From Tenodera sinensis (taxonomy: Eukaryota > Arthropoda > Insecta > Mantodea > Mantidae), in contig CM060972.1 in assembly GCA_030765045.1 (NCBI GenBank), positions 55,504,971 to 55,568,970 on the forward strand: DNA of 64,000 nucleotides. Reading direction: 5' to 3'. This document shows, one piece after another, positions 43,489 to 55,472 of this stretch (positions are counted from its first letter, which is position 1; each line of letters opens with the position of its first letter). The translations under genes were made by a program, and so were the position numbers. Below the pieces are notes generated by a model. The model worked only from the letters and a program-made list of their open reading frames with translations, was not told the origin of the DNA and did not search any database.

Positions 43489-43831
43489 AACTATTTTCTC
43501 TACTACGAACGTAGAGGAAGTATTATATTCCATGCAATAGTTTGATACTATATTTCAACGGGAATAGATGTTCTGAGAGTCACCGTACCCAAAAAGCAAA
43601 ACAAAACAAAAAGAAAGCATGTTTAGAACACGTTCTCTGTGTATGCATATGTCTGTTCTGTGTGTCTAAGTGACTTTAGTAGCATAACTCGAAAACAAAG
43701 AGTGGTTCAAGTACCAAACCTAGTACTTAAGCTTAACGTCCTTAAGAAGTCTCAAAAATGTATTTCGCGTGACATCTTCATATGAATTTTTTGGGTGGAA
43801 TACAATACTTCCCTTACTATATGTGGTAGAA
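43489..43831. mobile_element. short element A foldback composite
   Basis: Begins with a minus-oriented right end (TTTCTCTACTACGAACGTAGAGGAAG) and ends with a plus-oriented right end (TTTTTTGGGTGGAATACAATACTTCC to GGTAGAAAG). It is a ~340-bp head-to-head derivative with most of the interior missing. Confidence 0.65.
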
Positions 43832-43839
43832 AGCTTCAA

Positions 43840-44570
43840 AATTCCAGTACCCAGTTATGAATGCTCAAATCGTTAATTTGGTTTATATACTTTAGTGTAT
43901 GGTTGATGGAATATACGGTGAAGTTTTAGATGAAAAGAGGACACCTTGTGCTCTCAATGGTAGACTAATGTAATGCCATATTAAAATATATACCGTATTT
44001 GACTTAATGACTGAAGAAATAATACATCAAAGAACTCCCGCGCTACCTTCCCTTTAGTACTATATAAGTCCGCTGTAATTACATCTAGCCTTCTTACAAT
44101 TCGTGTTGAAAGTAATACCCATTTGTATTCAGTCATTCCTGGCATTGCTTGTGGTCAAGGGGTTGTAATCTAGACAGGCTTAGCTCAAGCCAAAGTGGGC
44201 AGCTGACAGGATCAGCACGTTCTGTGCTAACAAGCGTGCACCATGTGTGTTTCTTCGAGTGCAGCAGTGGTGGGCATGAGTAACTGGTGTGCGGTGTCGA
44301 CTTGTGAATTAAAGGAATGGCAACTTCTCAAAGATTGGCCATTTCTCAATCCCTCACCCATCATTCGCAAATACTGTTCTCTCTGGAAAAAGCGGTATCT
44401 GTTTAGACACAGCTGATGCAGCGAAATGTTTAAGGTGGGGCAAGGTGGTTCAGACAAATAAAAATATAGCTTACACCGACACTACGCTACTCATAGTGAA
44501 CACTAGGATAATCAAGGAGAAGAACGTGATATGATAGAAAAGCTAGAAAAGCAGACAAACCCACGGCAAT
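43840..44570. other. no recognisable feature
   Basis: No repeat family, splice-flanked ORF or RNA motif was identified. Confidence 0.35.
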
Positions 44571-44576
44571 CGATTA

Positions 44577-44589
44577 TGTGTGTGTCTGT

Positions 44590-44656
<67 letters not shown>
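44577..44656 (+). repeat. (TG)n microsatellite
   Basis: About 80 bp of TG, with two TCTG interruptions at the start. Confidence 0.95.
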
Positions 44657-44659
<3 letters not shown>

Positions 44660-45169
44660 CACCGATCTGAATAATTTATTTTTTCTTTTGTTCGCCTGAA
44701 TACTTGGATTGTTTAGAAAGAAAGAACATTAGAAGAAAACCCAATGGAGCATCCGAAAAATCTAAAAAAATCGAAATTGGTAATTTTGTATGGGAATTAT
44801 CATTTTGGACTACTTTCAATATATGGTAGGAGTGTTTGTGATGGACCCATAATTTGACAGCTGCATATGTTACATTTAAAATCGGTTTTTCGTAAAACAA
44901 ATGTGGTGGATTTTGAGCATGGATTTGGTTAAATTTAATTTTATTACATTTTGCGAACATTCATTTTGATAAGCCACTCTATTAAAGTAAATTGACTTTG
45001 CAGGCTTAGACATAATCATAAAAATAATGTGTTTTACGGAAACTGGATTAATTAGTTTGAGAATTTTAATATTGTAAAGTTCTCAAGGTAAGCTCAACAA
45101 ATTTGAGTGACTATGAAAACAATTCTGTGCAATAGAACGTGATTGACTTTCAAAAAGCTTATGGACTAG

Positions 45170-45427
45170 GTGATTGAGGCGAGGATTATCAAGGGAAAGT
45201 ACAAAAGAGAGGACGGTTTAATTCCACACATACCGTTGATTCCAACGGATTTGCCATTCGATTTCAAATGGCTGCAATTCTCCGTGGGTTTGGCCTTCAC
45301 GATAACCATCAACAAAACACAAGGCCAGTCCTTGCAAGTTTGTGGACTCAACTTGGAATGGATAACTGTAAGCCAACACGCACAGCAAAATAAAACGAAG
45401 CCTACCAGGAAGCTTCGCATTGAATGA
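45170..45427 (+). pseudogene. Helitron-type PIF1 helicase C-terminal fragment
   Basis: Reads IEARIIKGKYKREDGLIPHI, then LIPTDLPFDFKWLQFSVGLA and TITINKTQGQSLQVCGLNL. The NKTQGQS motif, with the upstream IPxxPxxLPFxFKRLQFP-like stretch, is diagnostic of PIF1-family helicases, and in insect genomes it usually comes from Helitron RepHel proteins. The expected FSHGQLYVACSR end is missing. The Rep nuclease domain and Walker motifs are not present. Confidence 0.75.
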
Positions 45428-46167
45428 TAACTGCTTTTATCTTTCAGATAAATAAGAGAGGTTAAATTAATTTGAATTACAAACGAGTATCATTTAATAA
45501 CCAAAGAACATTCAAATTGTAACGATGCGTTATCGATCTTCATGAATTGGAACCGGAAGGTTGATTAGAATTGAAAATCACTTATGAAAAGTTACAGTCA
45601 TATACATTTTAAATGGTACGAAGTTCAGCGGTCCATCTAGTACCTAATAAAAGTGAGTTTCAATTGGAACACATTGACCTGCAATATGATGAAATGAATA
45701 AGCATTTCTTCTCAAAACAACCTTGACTGATTTGTACTAAAAATTCCTTCTATCGATATTTCCACGACTACAAAGACTGTATATTAAGCACGTTTGGACT
45801 TACTTATCTAAGTGAGCAGTCTTTTTTATTAATGAAACCTATAAACCTGGCCACAGAAGTCAATTAATTGGCAAGTAGCAAAAATTTAAAATGCAGATAA
45901 TTGCTCAGATAATTAGAGGGAAAAAGGGTACAAAGCTCGATGTGTGAATCAGAATTGTAAATATTGAATGTATGTTGCTGGTGTGCATTTGTAAGTGACG
46001 GAAGAGCTACGAAATGAATGTTCATTTGCTCTGTTTAACGCACAGTTGAATGTAAATATAATATAATACAAATAAAATATTTCTAATCCACCTTTATACA
46101 GTCAATACTTCAATAAAAGTGCAAGCCTTCTGAATTGCAAGTCCACCAAAAAGCTTTGTATTGAATG

Positions 46168-46428
46168 TTAACTGCATTTATCTTTCATGTAAACAAGAGA
46201 TTGTGATTTGTTGTTGGTCATTGCGGAGGCCAGATGCAGGGGGAATTGCAGCCGTTTCAAATTGAATGGTAAGTCCGTTGGAATCGTCAAGATGCGTGGA
46301 ATCAAAATATTATCTCTTTTGTACTTTCCCTTAATCTTCGCCTCGATGAGGTTGTTCATAAGCAAATAATAAATATACTTCACAACTGCGTTGAATAAAC
46401 GTTCATGCTTGAGATACACAAAGAACAC
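46168..46428 (-). pseudogene. second Helitron helicase fragment, inverted
   Basis: Reads IEAKIKGKYKRDNILIPRIL, TIPTDLPFNLKRLQFPLHLA and AMTNNKSQS. This is the same region of PIF1 as 45170-45427 but on the opposite strand. The motif is damaged (NKSQS instead of NKSQGQS). A short flank (CTTTGTATTGAATGTTAACTGC, 46152-46173) matches the 3' flank of the first fragment in direct orientation, so the pair is rearranged. Confidence 0.7.
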
Positions 46429-46439
46429 ACGCTCGAACT

Positions 46440-48590
46440 GAAGATAACTAACTTAGAATAGCACATCTGAAAAACGTAGCCTTGAGCGTGTCATTCACCA
46501 CAAATGCACTAGCAGAACATACCGAGGGCACTGTAATGAAAGCCAACTACGCATATACACGATCTAAGATTAAGAACTAAATAACTTATAAACTGAGAGC
46601 TTTAGCTACAAGTTTATCTGGCAAGTGGTACAGAAGAAGATTTCTTCTTCATTATCCATATTACTATTTACATTTTAAATTAAATCGTAAAGCTGAAGTA
46701 AGTAAGTTTACCTGCGTTATATAAATAAATGTATGAAAAATATACGATTATGCTATTTTGAATAAAATAGTACCTACGTTAAAGCAACTTATAGAAAACG
46801 TTCACATATGTTGAACCTTTACAAGACTAATCACGCATACTATTAAGAAAATGTGTCATATCGTAACTGGTAACCAAGAGGTGTGGAAGCTATGAAGTTT
46901 TTTGGTTTGAAAAACAAAAATATGATTTCTCTTCCAGCAATGCACATAATCAAGCTTAGAAAGATAATTAAAATTTAAAGCAGTTCATCTGTGAAAATCC
47001 ATAAAATTTGTTAACCTCTAATTTTGAACTGGCTATGAGTACAAAACACATATACCACAAGCAAAGTCTTATATATCTTCGGAGATAAATTCTTAACTTC
47101 ATAACTTGTACGTTTAGAAAGTATTAAATGTTACTAGCGGCAAATTACTGGACATTTCTGATTTAAAGTGTAATTTTAGGTTTTTAAGCACAAGATATCC
47201 AATCTGATTTGGGGTTTTAAGAAATATGTATTAATTTTGTTCATAAAGAACTACAATATCGGGCTATTCACAATCAAACTGAAAGATTAGCTTCATGACG
47301 TAAAGGCTATGTATAGTCTTAGCGATATGTTATCATTCAGAACGATAATGGAAACAAACGGCACTCAGTTACAGCCCGTTCAGAACGTCATGACACTCCC
47401 CCATTCCTGAAGTATAGATGCGCAATAGAAGAGACGTGCCCATTTACACAATAGGAGAGTTAGGGATTGGTGTATCACTTGCTCTGACTGTAATAATTAC
47501 ACAATAATTGTTTACAATTCGTAAACATACACTGCTTCCGAGTTTTGCTATCACTCCCTTGTTCCCCACCACTCCAGTCACTTCTTAATTTCTCCTCTCT
47601 TGCGCTTGCGGAGTGTCACGTTGCTGTGGACAAACTGCACAAGAAAGCTTGAAACAGCTGGGCTAATATGGCCTCCTGCGAAGTGAGCACCGAGAGTATA
47701 CACAGCGTAAGACAGTTGTGTCATTAAAGGGAAACAGGGCTATTATATTTTCCCCTTCCTAGTTACCCTTCGCTGATGAGGTAATAGATATGAAGGCAGG
47801 GAAGAATGCTGGTAGAATTGCGGTTGGAATTTGAAACAGGGCACGTTGACGCCAGACTCTAACTTTGTTATACTGCGAAACTCAAAGGGGTTCAGGCGTA
47901 TGACAATTACCAATGCCAGTTACCTTTAACCTGCACGGCTACGCCACTAAGGCAAAGCGAGTGGAGTTTGTGCTGCTACGAATTTTATAGACATTTCCGT
48001 TATTCAAGGTCCCTAATCTTACACAGAAGAACAGTTAGCAAGTGAATTTATGACGACGAAAATCTGATGAAAGATGGTCAAATAATCTCATGAAAAAGTA
48101 ATTACTCTCTGAATGGCTAGTTTCTTATTTGTGACGTATAAAATGTATGCAAATATCTAGGTAAGCTTTTAATTGACACTTATTGTGAACATCTCAGAAA
48201 ATTTACATAAAACTTTAACAAGCATCTTTTTAGCGTTACAAGATGCTAATAAGTAGAAAAAAGGTCTCATTATACAATAGTATTTTCGTTTTCACGAGTC
48301 CAGTCTAGGTCACTTCCTTGTCACTTTTAAACGTTTCCCACTCTTATCAGCGAATGAGCAGTGAAGGAAGGACAGCGCAATCAGGCAGGCAAACTGTACA
48401 AAGCGACATATGAGAGTGTGGATATAGTGTGTGACCTTGAGTGGACTCGCCAGAGTGAAATCACTATAGTTTATAGAACAATAAAAAGCCTTTTCTGCCC
48501 ATTTTGATCCAATTTCACAGATGCATTGCTATAGCTGTAGCAGCCTTACTATTACTACTTTTCTTTCTATAAACATTGAACCAGGGTACT
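46440..48590. other. no gene; dispersed repeat R8 near 48410-48475
   Basis: Mostly unique-looking, probably intronic if the exon at 48594-48688 is real. 48410-48475 is the inverse of 7215-7290. No additional exon of the dipeptidyl-peptidase type was recognised. Confidence 0.4.
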
Positions 48591-48593
48591 TAC

Positions 48594-48688
48594 GAAGGTC
48601 TGGTTGGTCATGAGCAGACGAGTGGTAAGATTGGCAGCATTGAGCAAACTGATGCCACCCCATTGGTCCCTAAACACCAGCTCCTGCC
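48594..48688 (-). CDS. single internal exon, dipeptidyl peptidase (S9B/DPP) family-like
   Basis: On the minus strand a 95-nt open exon is bounded by an acceptor (TTTCTATTTACAG, ending at 48689) and a perfect donor (GTAAGT, 48588-48593 on the minus strand). Phase 2 at the start and 0 at the end gives 31 full codons: QELVFRDQWGGISLLNAANL then TTRLLMTNQTF. The pattern (ELVFRD-GG-SLLN...T-LLM-N-TF) fits the early beta-propeller segment of DPP4/DPP6/DPP10-type proteins, where the vertebrate equivalent reads like EFIYRE-G-V-N-ET-TS-VLIE. These are type II membrane serine peptidases or inactive channel modulators. Catalytic residues lie in exons outside this window or unseen. The family call rests on one short exon. 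Confidence 0.5.
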
Positions 48689-48879
48689 CTGTAAATAGAA
48701 ATCAACATTAATAATAGCTTAAAACGCTTGTAGAAAATGGTTATGATCTACAAACACTGGTTTCTTTATGCTAGTTGCGAACATGATTATTTCCCACTCC
48801 TACTGGAGGATATTAATTGATAATACAAATATTAATTCTAAAAATCCAAAGACAAAGTATGTCTTAAATGGAAATCTTA

Positions 48880-49245
48880 AATTAACATTTTTATATAGGA
48901 AGAATTCATTAATTTTGTGATTTTATTTTAATGTTATTAGCAGTTGCGACTGCAGAATTCTTCATTCTGAACGACTATTGAATAACTGGTACACTGTAAA
49001 AGACAACATCTACTTACATCAGAATGTAGATCTCGTTAAAATACGGTATATACCAAATATATATATATATTTGTGCAATTAGCTACTTCAGGGATGTTCT
49101 TTGACATTGGTCACAATTCGAAAATGCACCCGTTTTGATGAAATTGGAAAGTAAGAGTTTTTTTCCCCTTGTGACCATGCAAAGACAATTGAAAGCCATC
49201 ATACAGTGACACGCTCTTAAAAATATATCTCTTACCCTACTAGAT
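48880..49245 (-). mobile_element. element A internal fragment, diverged
   Basis: Shares ACTGGTACACTGTAAAAGA, TGTAGATCTCGTTAAAATA and CCATGCAAAGACAATTGAAA with the family middle. Ends are not preserved. A (TA)n run lies at 49058-49071. Confidence 0.6.
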
Positions 49246-49555
49246 CATACAAGGAATGTGTAAATATGAATTGAAGGTTCATCTGGAGTGAGTGAACGAG
49301 TGAATGAATGAGTGGGGGCAGTTGAGGCCATCGACAACAAGGTCATATGGATCCGAAATCAAAAGATACAATCAGGAACAATTCAGAAACATCCAGCTTC
49401 ACAGATAAAAAATAAAAGCATTAAAAGAGTAAAAATATAACACGCTGAAAAACTAAAACCTTATAATATTAAAATAGGACAATCACATTCTAAAAGTTTA
49501 TAAGACTAACAAAGAAGAAAGAAAAAAGAAAAGAAGTAAACGTTAGTTTTCTGGA

Positions 49556-49645
49556 TTAACAAGAATTAATTTGAATAGAAAGCTTTCGTAAGAGTATTTT
49601 GTGGAAGAATGAGTAGAGAAATTCATGTGAATGCAATCTATCAGA
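49556..49645 (-). mobile_element. element A left-end fragment
   Basis: AATGAGTAGAGAAATTCATGTGAATGCAAT matches the left-end consensus. An adjacent (TG)n tract follows at 49672-49735. Confidence 0.55.
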
Positions 49646-49671
49646 TAGTTTTGAATAATAATTGTATAAGT

Positions 49672-49679
49672 GTGTGTGT

Positions 49680-49733
<54 letters not shown>

Positions 49734-49752
49734 GCGTGTGCGCGCGCGCGTG
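49672..49752 (+). repeat. (TG)n with TGCG/CG tail
   Basis: TG tract grading into TGCGTGCGCGCGCG near 49728-49752. It gives opposite-strand spurious ORFs. Confidence 0.95.
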
Positions 49753-49839
49753 TCTGTATTTGTGAGCGACATAACAAAATCGTGTGAATCGTTTTGGTTT
49801 TTAATTAAAATAATAAACTAAAAATTTCTTATTCGATCT

Positions 49840-50560
49840 AGGGTTGCCAAGTCTCCCGTACTTCTCGGATTCTCCTGTATTTCAGCCTTATTTTATTGAG
49901 TGTCCCAGCTCCCGTATTTCATAGACTGCCATGAATTCTGAGTTTTAGAATGATATTTGTAATATGTGATATATCGAAGTGGTAGTTCCTTTTTCGCAAT
50001 GTTGGCAGCACTGTTTTAAGTAGCTGTTGGTAGTAGCGAGCATTCTTTTCTTATTGGCTGGTAGAGTGTAGCCAATCCTTAAGCGTACCTGTAGTCATGT
50101 GATGCATGACGTGGCATGTCTCTCGTTCACTTGCGTGTTTGAGTTGAAGAGAGAAACACGTGTTTTGTTTGTTTGTGGTTCTATAAAGCAAGTAAAATTG
50201 TGGAAGGCGATGGCTGCAATGAACTGAAAGAAACTCCATCCAAGAAGAAACCTAACTACATGTGCGTATATCTTCCTGTTTGGGAACATACTTGTTTCTG
50301 GGCAGGACCTGTGAAGGGCAATAAGCATTACACACATTGCTCTTTATGGCTTTTTAATGTTGCATTCATAATTTATATAGATGTATAAGTAACCTTTGGT
50401 GGGTTACTTTAAGTTACTTTAAGTATCAAAAACATATGCTGACTTTAATACATAGAAACTTCACTTATGTGTACCCTTAAGTAGGAAATAGCAGAATATG
50501 TTATTTGTAGAAAAGCAAACAGAGAAAATTATAAAAATGTAACATCAGATTCTTTCTTTC
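49840..50560. other. no gene recognised; possible DNA-transposon end
   Basis: GGGTTGCCAAGTCTCCCGTA and repeated CTCCCGTATTTC at 49840-49925 look like a worn transposon terminus, but no partner end was found. The rest is featureless. Confidence 0.25.
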
Positions 50561-50980
50561 TTTTTTCTTTTTTCTTTTTTTTTTTTTTTTTTCTTTTTTA
50601 ATCTTTAAATGCAAACTTTCCCTGGCTGAAAAAAGGAAGATTCTCTGAAGTTCTTTAACTTGAAATTAAAGTTCATTTGTATTATTCCGGCGCGTGAGCA
50701 TGATATTACGTTGCATAATAACCATTCCACACATGTCAGCTGCCCTTTGTGCCAGCGCTTAGCTACTGCTATATTATGCAGATTGAAATGAGACTCTACT
50801 GTGAAATTCCGCACATTCTGAGAGGGATTGGAATAACGCCGGCTTTCTCAATATTCGCAACACGCGTGCATACGTACGCACCATTGGAAGGGAACATATT
50901 GCTTCATTTCGGCTGCGGGGCACCTAAAAGTGCTCAATTTATTTTATGGAAATGTAAAACAACCAATATTATACAAACAA

Positions 50981-51110
50981 TTTTTACCTTCTCTACTCCA
51001 TACCCAGTTACTGAGGGAAGTATTGTATTCTATCCAAAAATTCAACATCAAGTTTTCACTGCTAACAATGCTGTGCATTTTGAAACACACAAAAAACTTT
51101 TTTAATGTTG
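50981..51110 (-). mobile_element. element A right-end fragment
   Basis: CCTTCTCTACTCCATACCCAGTTACTG...AAGTATTGTATTCTATCCAAAAATTCAACATC matches the minus-oriented right end of the family, then stops. Confidence 0.65.
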
Positions 51111-51889
51111 AAACCGAAATTATAATGTGAATATATGTAATTGATAATAGAAAGAAACAAAAGGAGATTCTAATCGATAGTTAAGGGGAAGACGTAATAA
51201 AGCTGAATAGATTAAAGTCTCAAGAATGGAAGCCTAGGCAGATTTAAATGAGTGATAAGGTTACAAGTGTTGTATGTATGAAACCCGAGCGATTCCGCGG
51301 GCTGATTCGTAACTTACCATGACGTGCTCTAAAGTTGGCCAATGGAAATCGCTTCCTTCGTGTTGCTCACGTAAAAACAAATGCAACGCAAGACACACTC
51401 GTCTTGAATCGAGCCGAGAGTACACGTGAAATTTGTGATTTGTACGTAAGAAGCGCGTATACATAATTCGGCGGTTGCTAAAGGGTGACAAAGTTCAAAT
51501 ATTATAACGTTGCAGTTGAAGTTACAAAGTTACATTCTATTTAAATATCGTCGGCAGTTCTCTACAAATCTGGAAATTTGCAAATAAAGTTAAATGTTGG
51601 TTAATTCTTCGTTTGGTTCCATTCCTACCACAACTCACGCATACCCTGCAGATTAGGACCTCTTGCTAGAGCTAGTCCGGACACCAAACACAGGATAGGA
51701 GATATCCTGGCGACGAGATCTTATAGGTCTTCTAGGTCTTCGACTTAGAGGAACGTTTGCGTCAATGTTTTAGTTTCGAATGTTGACTCCAACTAATTTT
51801 ATGGTACTGATTCCAAATATTTTATCCATATACCAGATATAAAAATGAAAACATCTTTTCATATTGACTCATTACCAATATACAAATAG

Positions 51890-52725
51890 TCCCCCCCACA
51901 CGCCCCAAAAATACACCGATAACGCTTAGTATGTTGTGCAGGATGGCAAAATTTCAAATAGGAACCCCTGTCCAGAAATGCACGTTTTTAACGCTGCAGA
52001 GCGTCGAAGTTTGAGAACAAATAATTGTGGCAATTTGTTGCGATACATTTTAATATCTTAATACGGAAGGTATGCAACCTTTTAGTCATCTTGCACTGCG
52101 GATGAAGGACCTGGGCCTAATACTATTCTTGCGCATGCACTAAATTCCTTGGTGTGCATTCTACTGCGTTACTTGTGTGACTTTCAGTATAGTGACGTTT
52201 TTAACAGCAGTACGAGAAGTTCCAGCACACAGCTGCGGAAATGGCCGACATGAGTTCCAGCACATTTTGATGTAAATGTGCGGAATCACTTCAACGTCGC
52301 ATATTCAAATCGGTGTATTGGTAGAGGTGAACCAGTTCCACGGCCTGCACGGTTGACTATTTTCTGTGGAGCTGTATAGAAAGTGTGGTGTATGGCACTC
52401 CTATAATGTCAGTGGAGGATCTTATTGCTCGAGTCCACGGTGCGATTGAAAATCTTCAAAACCAGCACGTATTGGGTCATGAGGCTCACCACCGCCGAAT
52501 ATGCTCTGCAATGACGTAGGAGGTATCCAATTTGAAGCCCGTTTGTAATGTACACTGTTCGATGTTCTGCTCATATTGGGTTTATTGACGAAATGTGAAC
52601 GCACACCCATCTCACATTTTCACGCCCTATAGCACCCAAACCGTGCATTTCCGGAAAGGGATCCCTTCTTGAAGGCCGATCAGATTGACATCCCGCACCA
52701 AGTGTTCACTGTTTTTCTGGACACC
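51890..52725 (-). mobile_element. mariner-like element with ~100-bp terminal inverted repeats
   Basis: The left end (about 51890-52015: CCCCTGTCCAGAAATGCACG, GCAGAGCGTC) and right end (about 52600-52725: CCGTGCATTTCCGGAAAGGG, TTCTGGACACCTG) are inverted copies. Inside, + strand fragments such as EPVPRPARLTIFCGAV resemble the PRSPDLTPxDFFLWG catalytic region of mariner-type transposases, but are broken by stops; the strand given is uncertain. A solo related end lies at 63260-63390. Confidence 0.55.
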
Positions 52726-53863
52726 TGTATATTTTTATTCCTCTACAATATAATCGTATGCTTCAGAACGTGATGTGTATTAGAACTATGTAATTGTAAA
52801 TGTAATGTACGTGCATTTCACAAGAATGCCAACAGTTGAAAGAACTGACATTCTTTTACAGGAAGAAATTATCTCCTTTTCACACTTTTTCAACAAGCAT
52901 GAGAAGTACTTTCCCTTTTCAGGTATAACTGTAGTCTGCATTCATGTTAACTCTTCAACCACCATGGTGTCTTTTTTCAATGTCTTTCAAATCTTGGCGA
53001 AAACATTGTGTAACATGTATAAAATTTAGATATTCAGTACATAATTTAATAAAATTCGGAAATGTGATTTTCTGTTCGCAAAGGTGAGTAATTTCCCTTA
53101 AGATCACGTTGCAGGAACACATGGTTAAGTCATGCTACGGTCCTACACGAGCAGTCAGCTTTGCTGACGCGTGCTGACACGTGTGGGCGAATTATTGGCT
53201 AAGCTAGTTCGTCGTATTTAAACCCCAAATTTCTATCAAGCGGGGGGGGGGGGGATCAATTTTCATGTGTTAACACGAATCTGGGCCACTTTGATCTTAG
53301 AAGGTTTCTCTCAAGATGGCGCTTACCCCGCCAGGAGTCTCCGCCTAGGCAATAACAACAGTTGTCTTACTCTCACTACGATTTCACCTCTTAACATTAT
53401 AAAGTAAATCAATAATTCATTGTCATCGTCACCATCACCAATCAAAGATTGAGCTTTCATAAACTGATTCCGGTTTCATCTTCGGTGTGGTCGTCCAACG
53501 TTTCTTCTTCTTAGAAGTCTATAGGTTATTATAATTTTGGAAATCTTTCTTCTAGCATTCTATTAAATTGTCATTTCCAGGTGTTTCTGTACTATTTAAT
53601 TCGATATACTCCTTAGAAGTGTCAGTTCTGTTGCTTCTTATCTATGTTCTTATCTTTACGTCCAACATTCTGATCCATATACCAAAACAGGAAAAGTCAT
53701 TACTTTACAGGCCTTCATTCTGGTTTCTTTTAATGTATTTTTAAAGCTATTTTATGATAACATACATCTGATTAAATGTATTAATTTTATCATTAATGCC
53801 ACCACATTTTATGTAAGATAGGTTATAAACTAAATATTTAAAAGCATTTATCTGTTCTAAAAT

Positions 53864-53961
53864 GTATTACAGCTTCACGGGTGGTCAGCCGAGTAAGATT
53901 TAAAAACATTGAGCTTTCGGCCATTGTAGACTTTATGGCCTTCATCAGAATGAAAAATGAC
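53864..53961 (-). mobile_element. 98-bp Penelope-type 3' end insertion with 7-bp duplication
   Basis: Flanked by CTAAAAT at 53857-53863 and 53962-53968. Removing the insert plus one duplicate restores the LINE frame between DNTIL and EQINAF. The insert aligns over almost its whole length with 37370-37456, including equal spacing from GAAA to the GGCT block. Confidence 0.75.
53915..53948 (-). ncRNA. hammerhead-like core, second copy
   Basis: Minus strand CTGATGA, extra A, GGCCAT / ATGGCC stem with a 10-nt loop, then GAAA. Relative to 37376-37409 the second stem pair is changed from A-T to G-C on both sides, so pairing is kept. Flanking helix I is not supported. Confidence 0.5.
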
Positions 53962-54804
53962 CTAAAATTGTATTATCAATTACGATTTCTGCTTTTAAGT
54001 TGTCGCATACTTTAAATGCCAATATTTTAGATTTTCTTTTTGACCTTTTTAAATGATATGTTGCTTTAATTTTATTTAAATTAAATGGCTCTTTGTAGAT
54101 CGTCCTCTGAGTTACAAATCACTTCTTGATCAATAATCCTATTTATGTAAATGAAACCTTCTTGAAAATAGAATTATATGTCGACTTCTGGTATTAATCC
54201 TTCAGCACATTTCTAGCCCCCCTTAGGAAATAGTATTCTGCATCTCCTGTACACCTTTCCAGCCATGGTGGGTTACCCTTTAGCGAGACACCCAGCGTCC
54301 ATTTTAACACGACAATAGGTGGGGACACTAAAAAAGGCTTCACCCATGAATGTCACAACGTGGTAATAGGCGCCTTTGTTACGTCCCATCTGGTTGAGCC
54401 ACCCATTTACTCTGACGTTTCCTAACTTTATTACAACCTGGTTGAGGCGCCCTTCTTAACATCACAACTTGGTGAGCGGTGCTGTCGTGAGAACTTGAAG
54501 TCAGCAAAATCGGTCACGTTTAGTGGAGGTGAAATGCCTAGCTTACAACTTTACGATGGGTCCAAAGTCCTCCACCACAAAACGGTTGCTCTTTATTAGT
54601 TTTGCAACAATTTTATTAAATGGAACATGTATCCACAAATGCTTGTTCAAAATCTTGTAGATAAATAAATCTGGCAACTCCACACGTACATTGGCTTCTG
54701 TAAGAATTTAAAATTTACAGCACGTTCTCTGTTTAAAGCACACTTAACTTTGTGCGGTTTAAGCCAAATTTGAGATTTATGGAGTCGTTTAAACTCTTAC
54801 GTAT

Positions 54805-55126
54805 TGTGACGTCGGGCTCGCCGCACAACGGGGGACGGACGGGGCTGGGCTGTTTCGCGCCGCGTGGCGTGCCGGCAAAGAGGTTCAAAGCCGGGCTGCC
54901 TCACGGGACTGCTGTGTGTACGTGATTGTTATCAATCGAGGCGGCAGAAACAAAAGGGGTTTCGGGAACGTTCTCGAGACTTCTAGCGGAATCATTTCCG
55001 GGGCGTGTGTGTGGAATTGAGAAAGGTTCGAGTGACGTCATCCCCAGTGTATAAGGGGGCCAGGGAAGAACAGAGTAGAGTTGTTGAGTTACGGACATGA
55101 GTCGGTGAGTGTCAGTAAGTGTGAGA

Positions 55127-55188
<62 letters not shown>

Positions 55189-55472
55189 TTGTCGTGATAG
55201 ATACGTCTTTCGTCGTAACAATATTCACTGAGCGTCGCGATTGATATTAACGTCGTAATTAGGGTATGAGAGACAGAGGAAGTGAAGAAAGACACTAAAA
55301 GGACTGAGCACGGTTATGAGAAGTAAAAATTATGAGTTGTGATTGCCCGAAAGACTGGAGACTGTGTTAACGACGAGAAGAATACCATGTATTTGTGGTA
55401 ACATTCTAGAAGATAATAAAGTGATAGAGATGTAACCGGACTGGATTTTGTCGTCTTTGTCACTTTGTCACA
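54805..55472 (+). mobile_element. solo LTR, family L1, with GTAT duplication
   Basis: Starts TGTGAC and ends GTCACA (inverted termini), flanked by GTAT at 54801-54804 and 55473-55476. It holds a TATAAG box (55050-55055), a (TG)n tract (55127-55185) and AATAAA (55415-55420). GC-rich U3. The 4-bp duplication fits a Gypsy-type element, but no internal coding sequence remains, consistent with LTR-LTR recombination. Confidence 0.85.

Larger units (their letters stand above)
53400..54240 (-). pseudogene. non-LTR retrotransposon RT remnant, split by a 98-bp insertion
   Basis: Minus-strand frames read ICNSEDDLQRAI (about 54080-54120, after a worn DDQ active site), LKAEIVIDNTIL, then across the insertion EQINAFKYLV, DKINTFNQM, a worn LYGSECW region and RWTTTPKMKP near the 3' end. 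It closes with a GAT-rich tail near 53405-53445. This order is typical of the fingers-to-C-terminal part of an insect LINE. Inactive. Confidence 0.65.
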
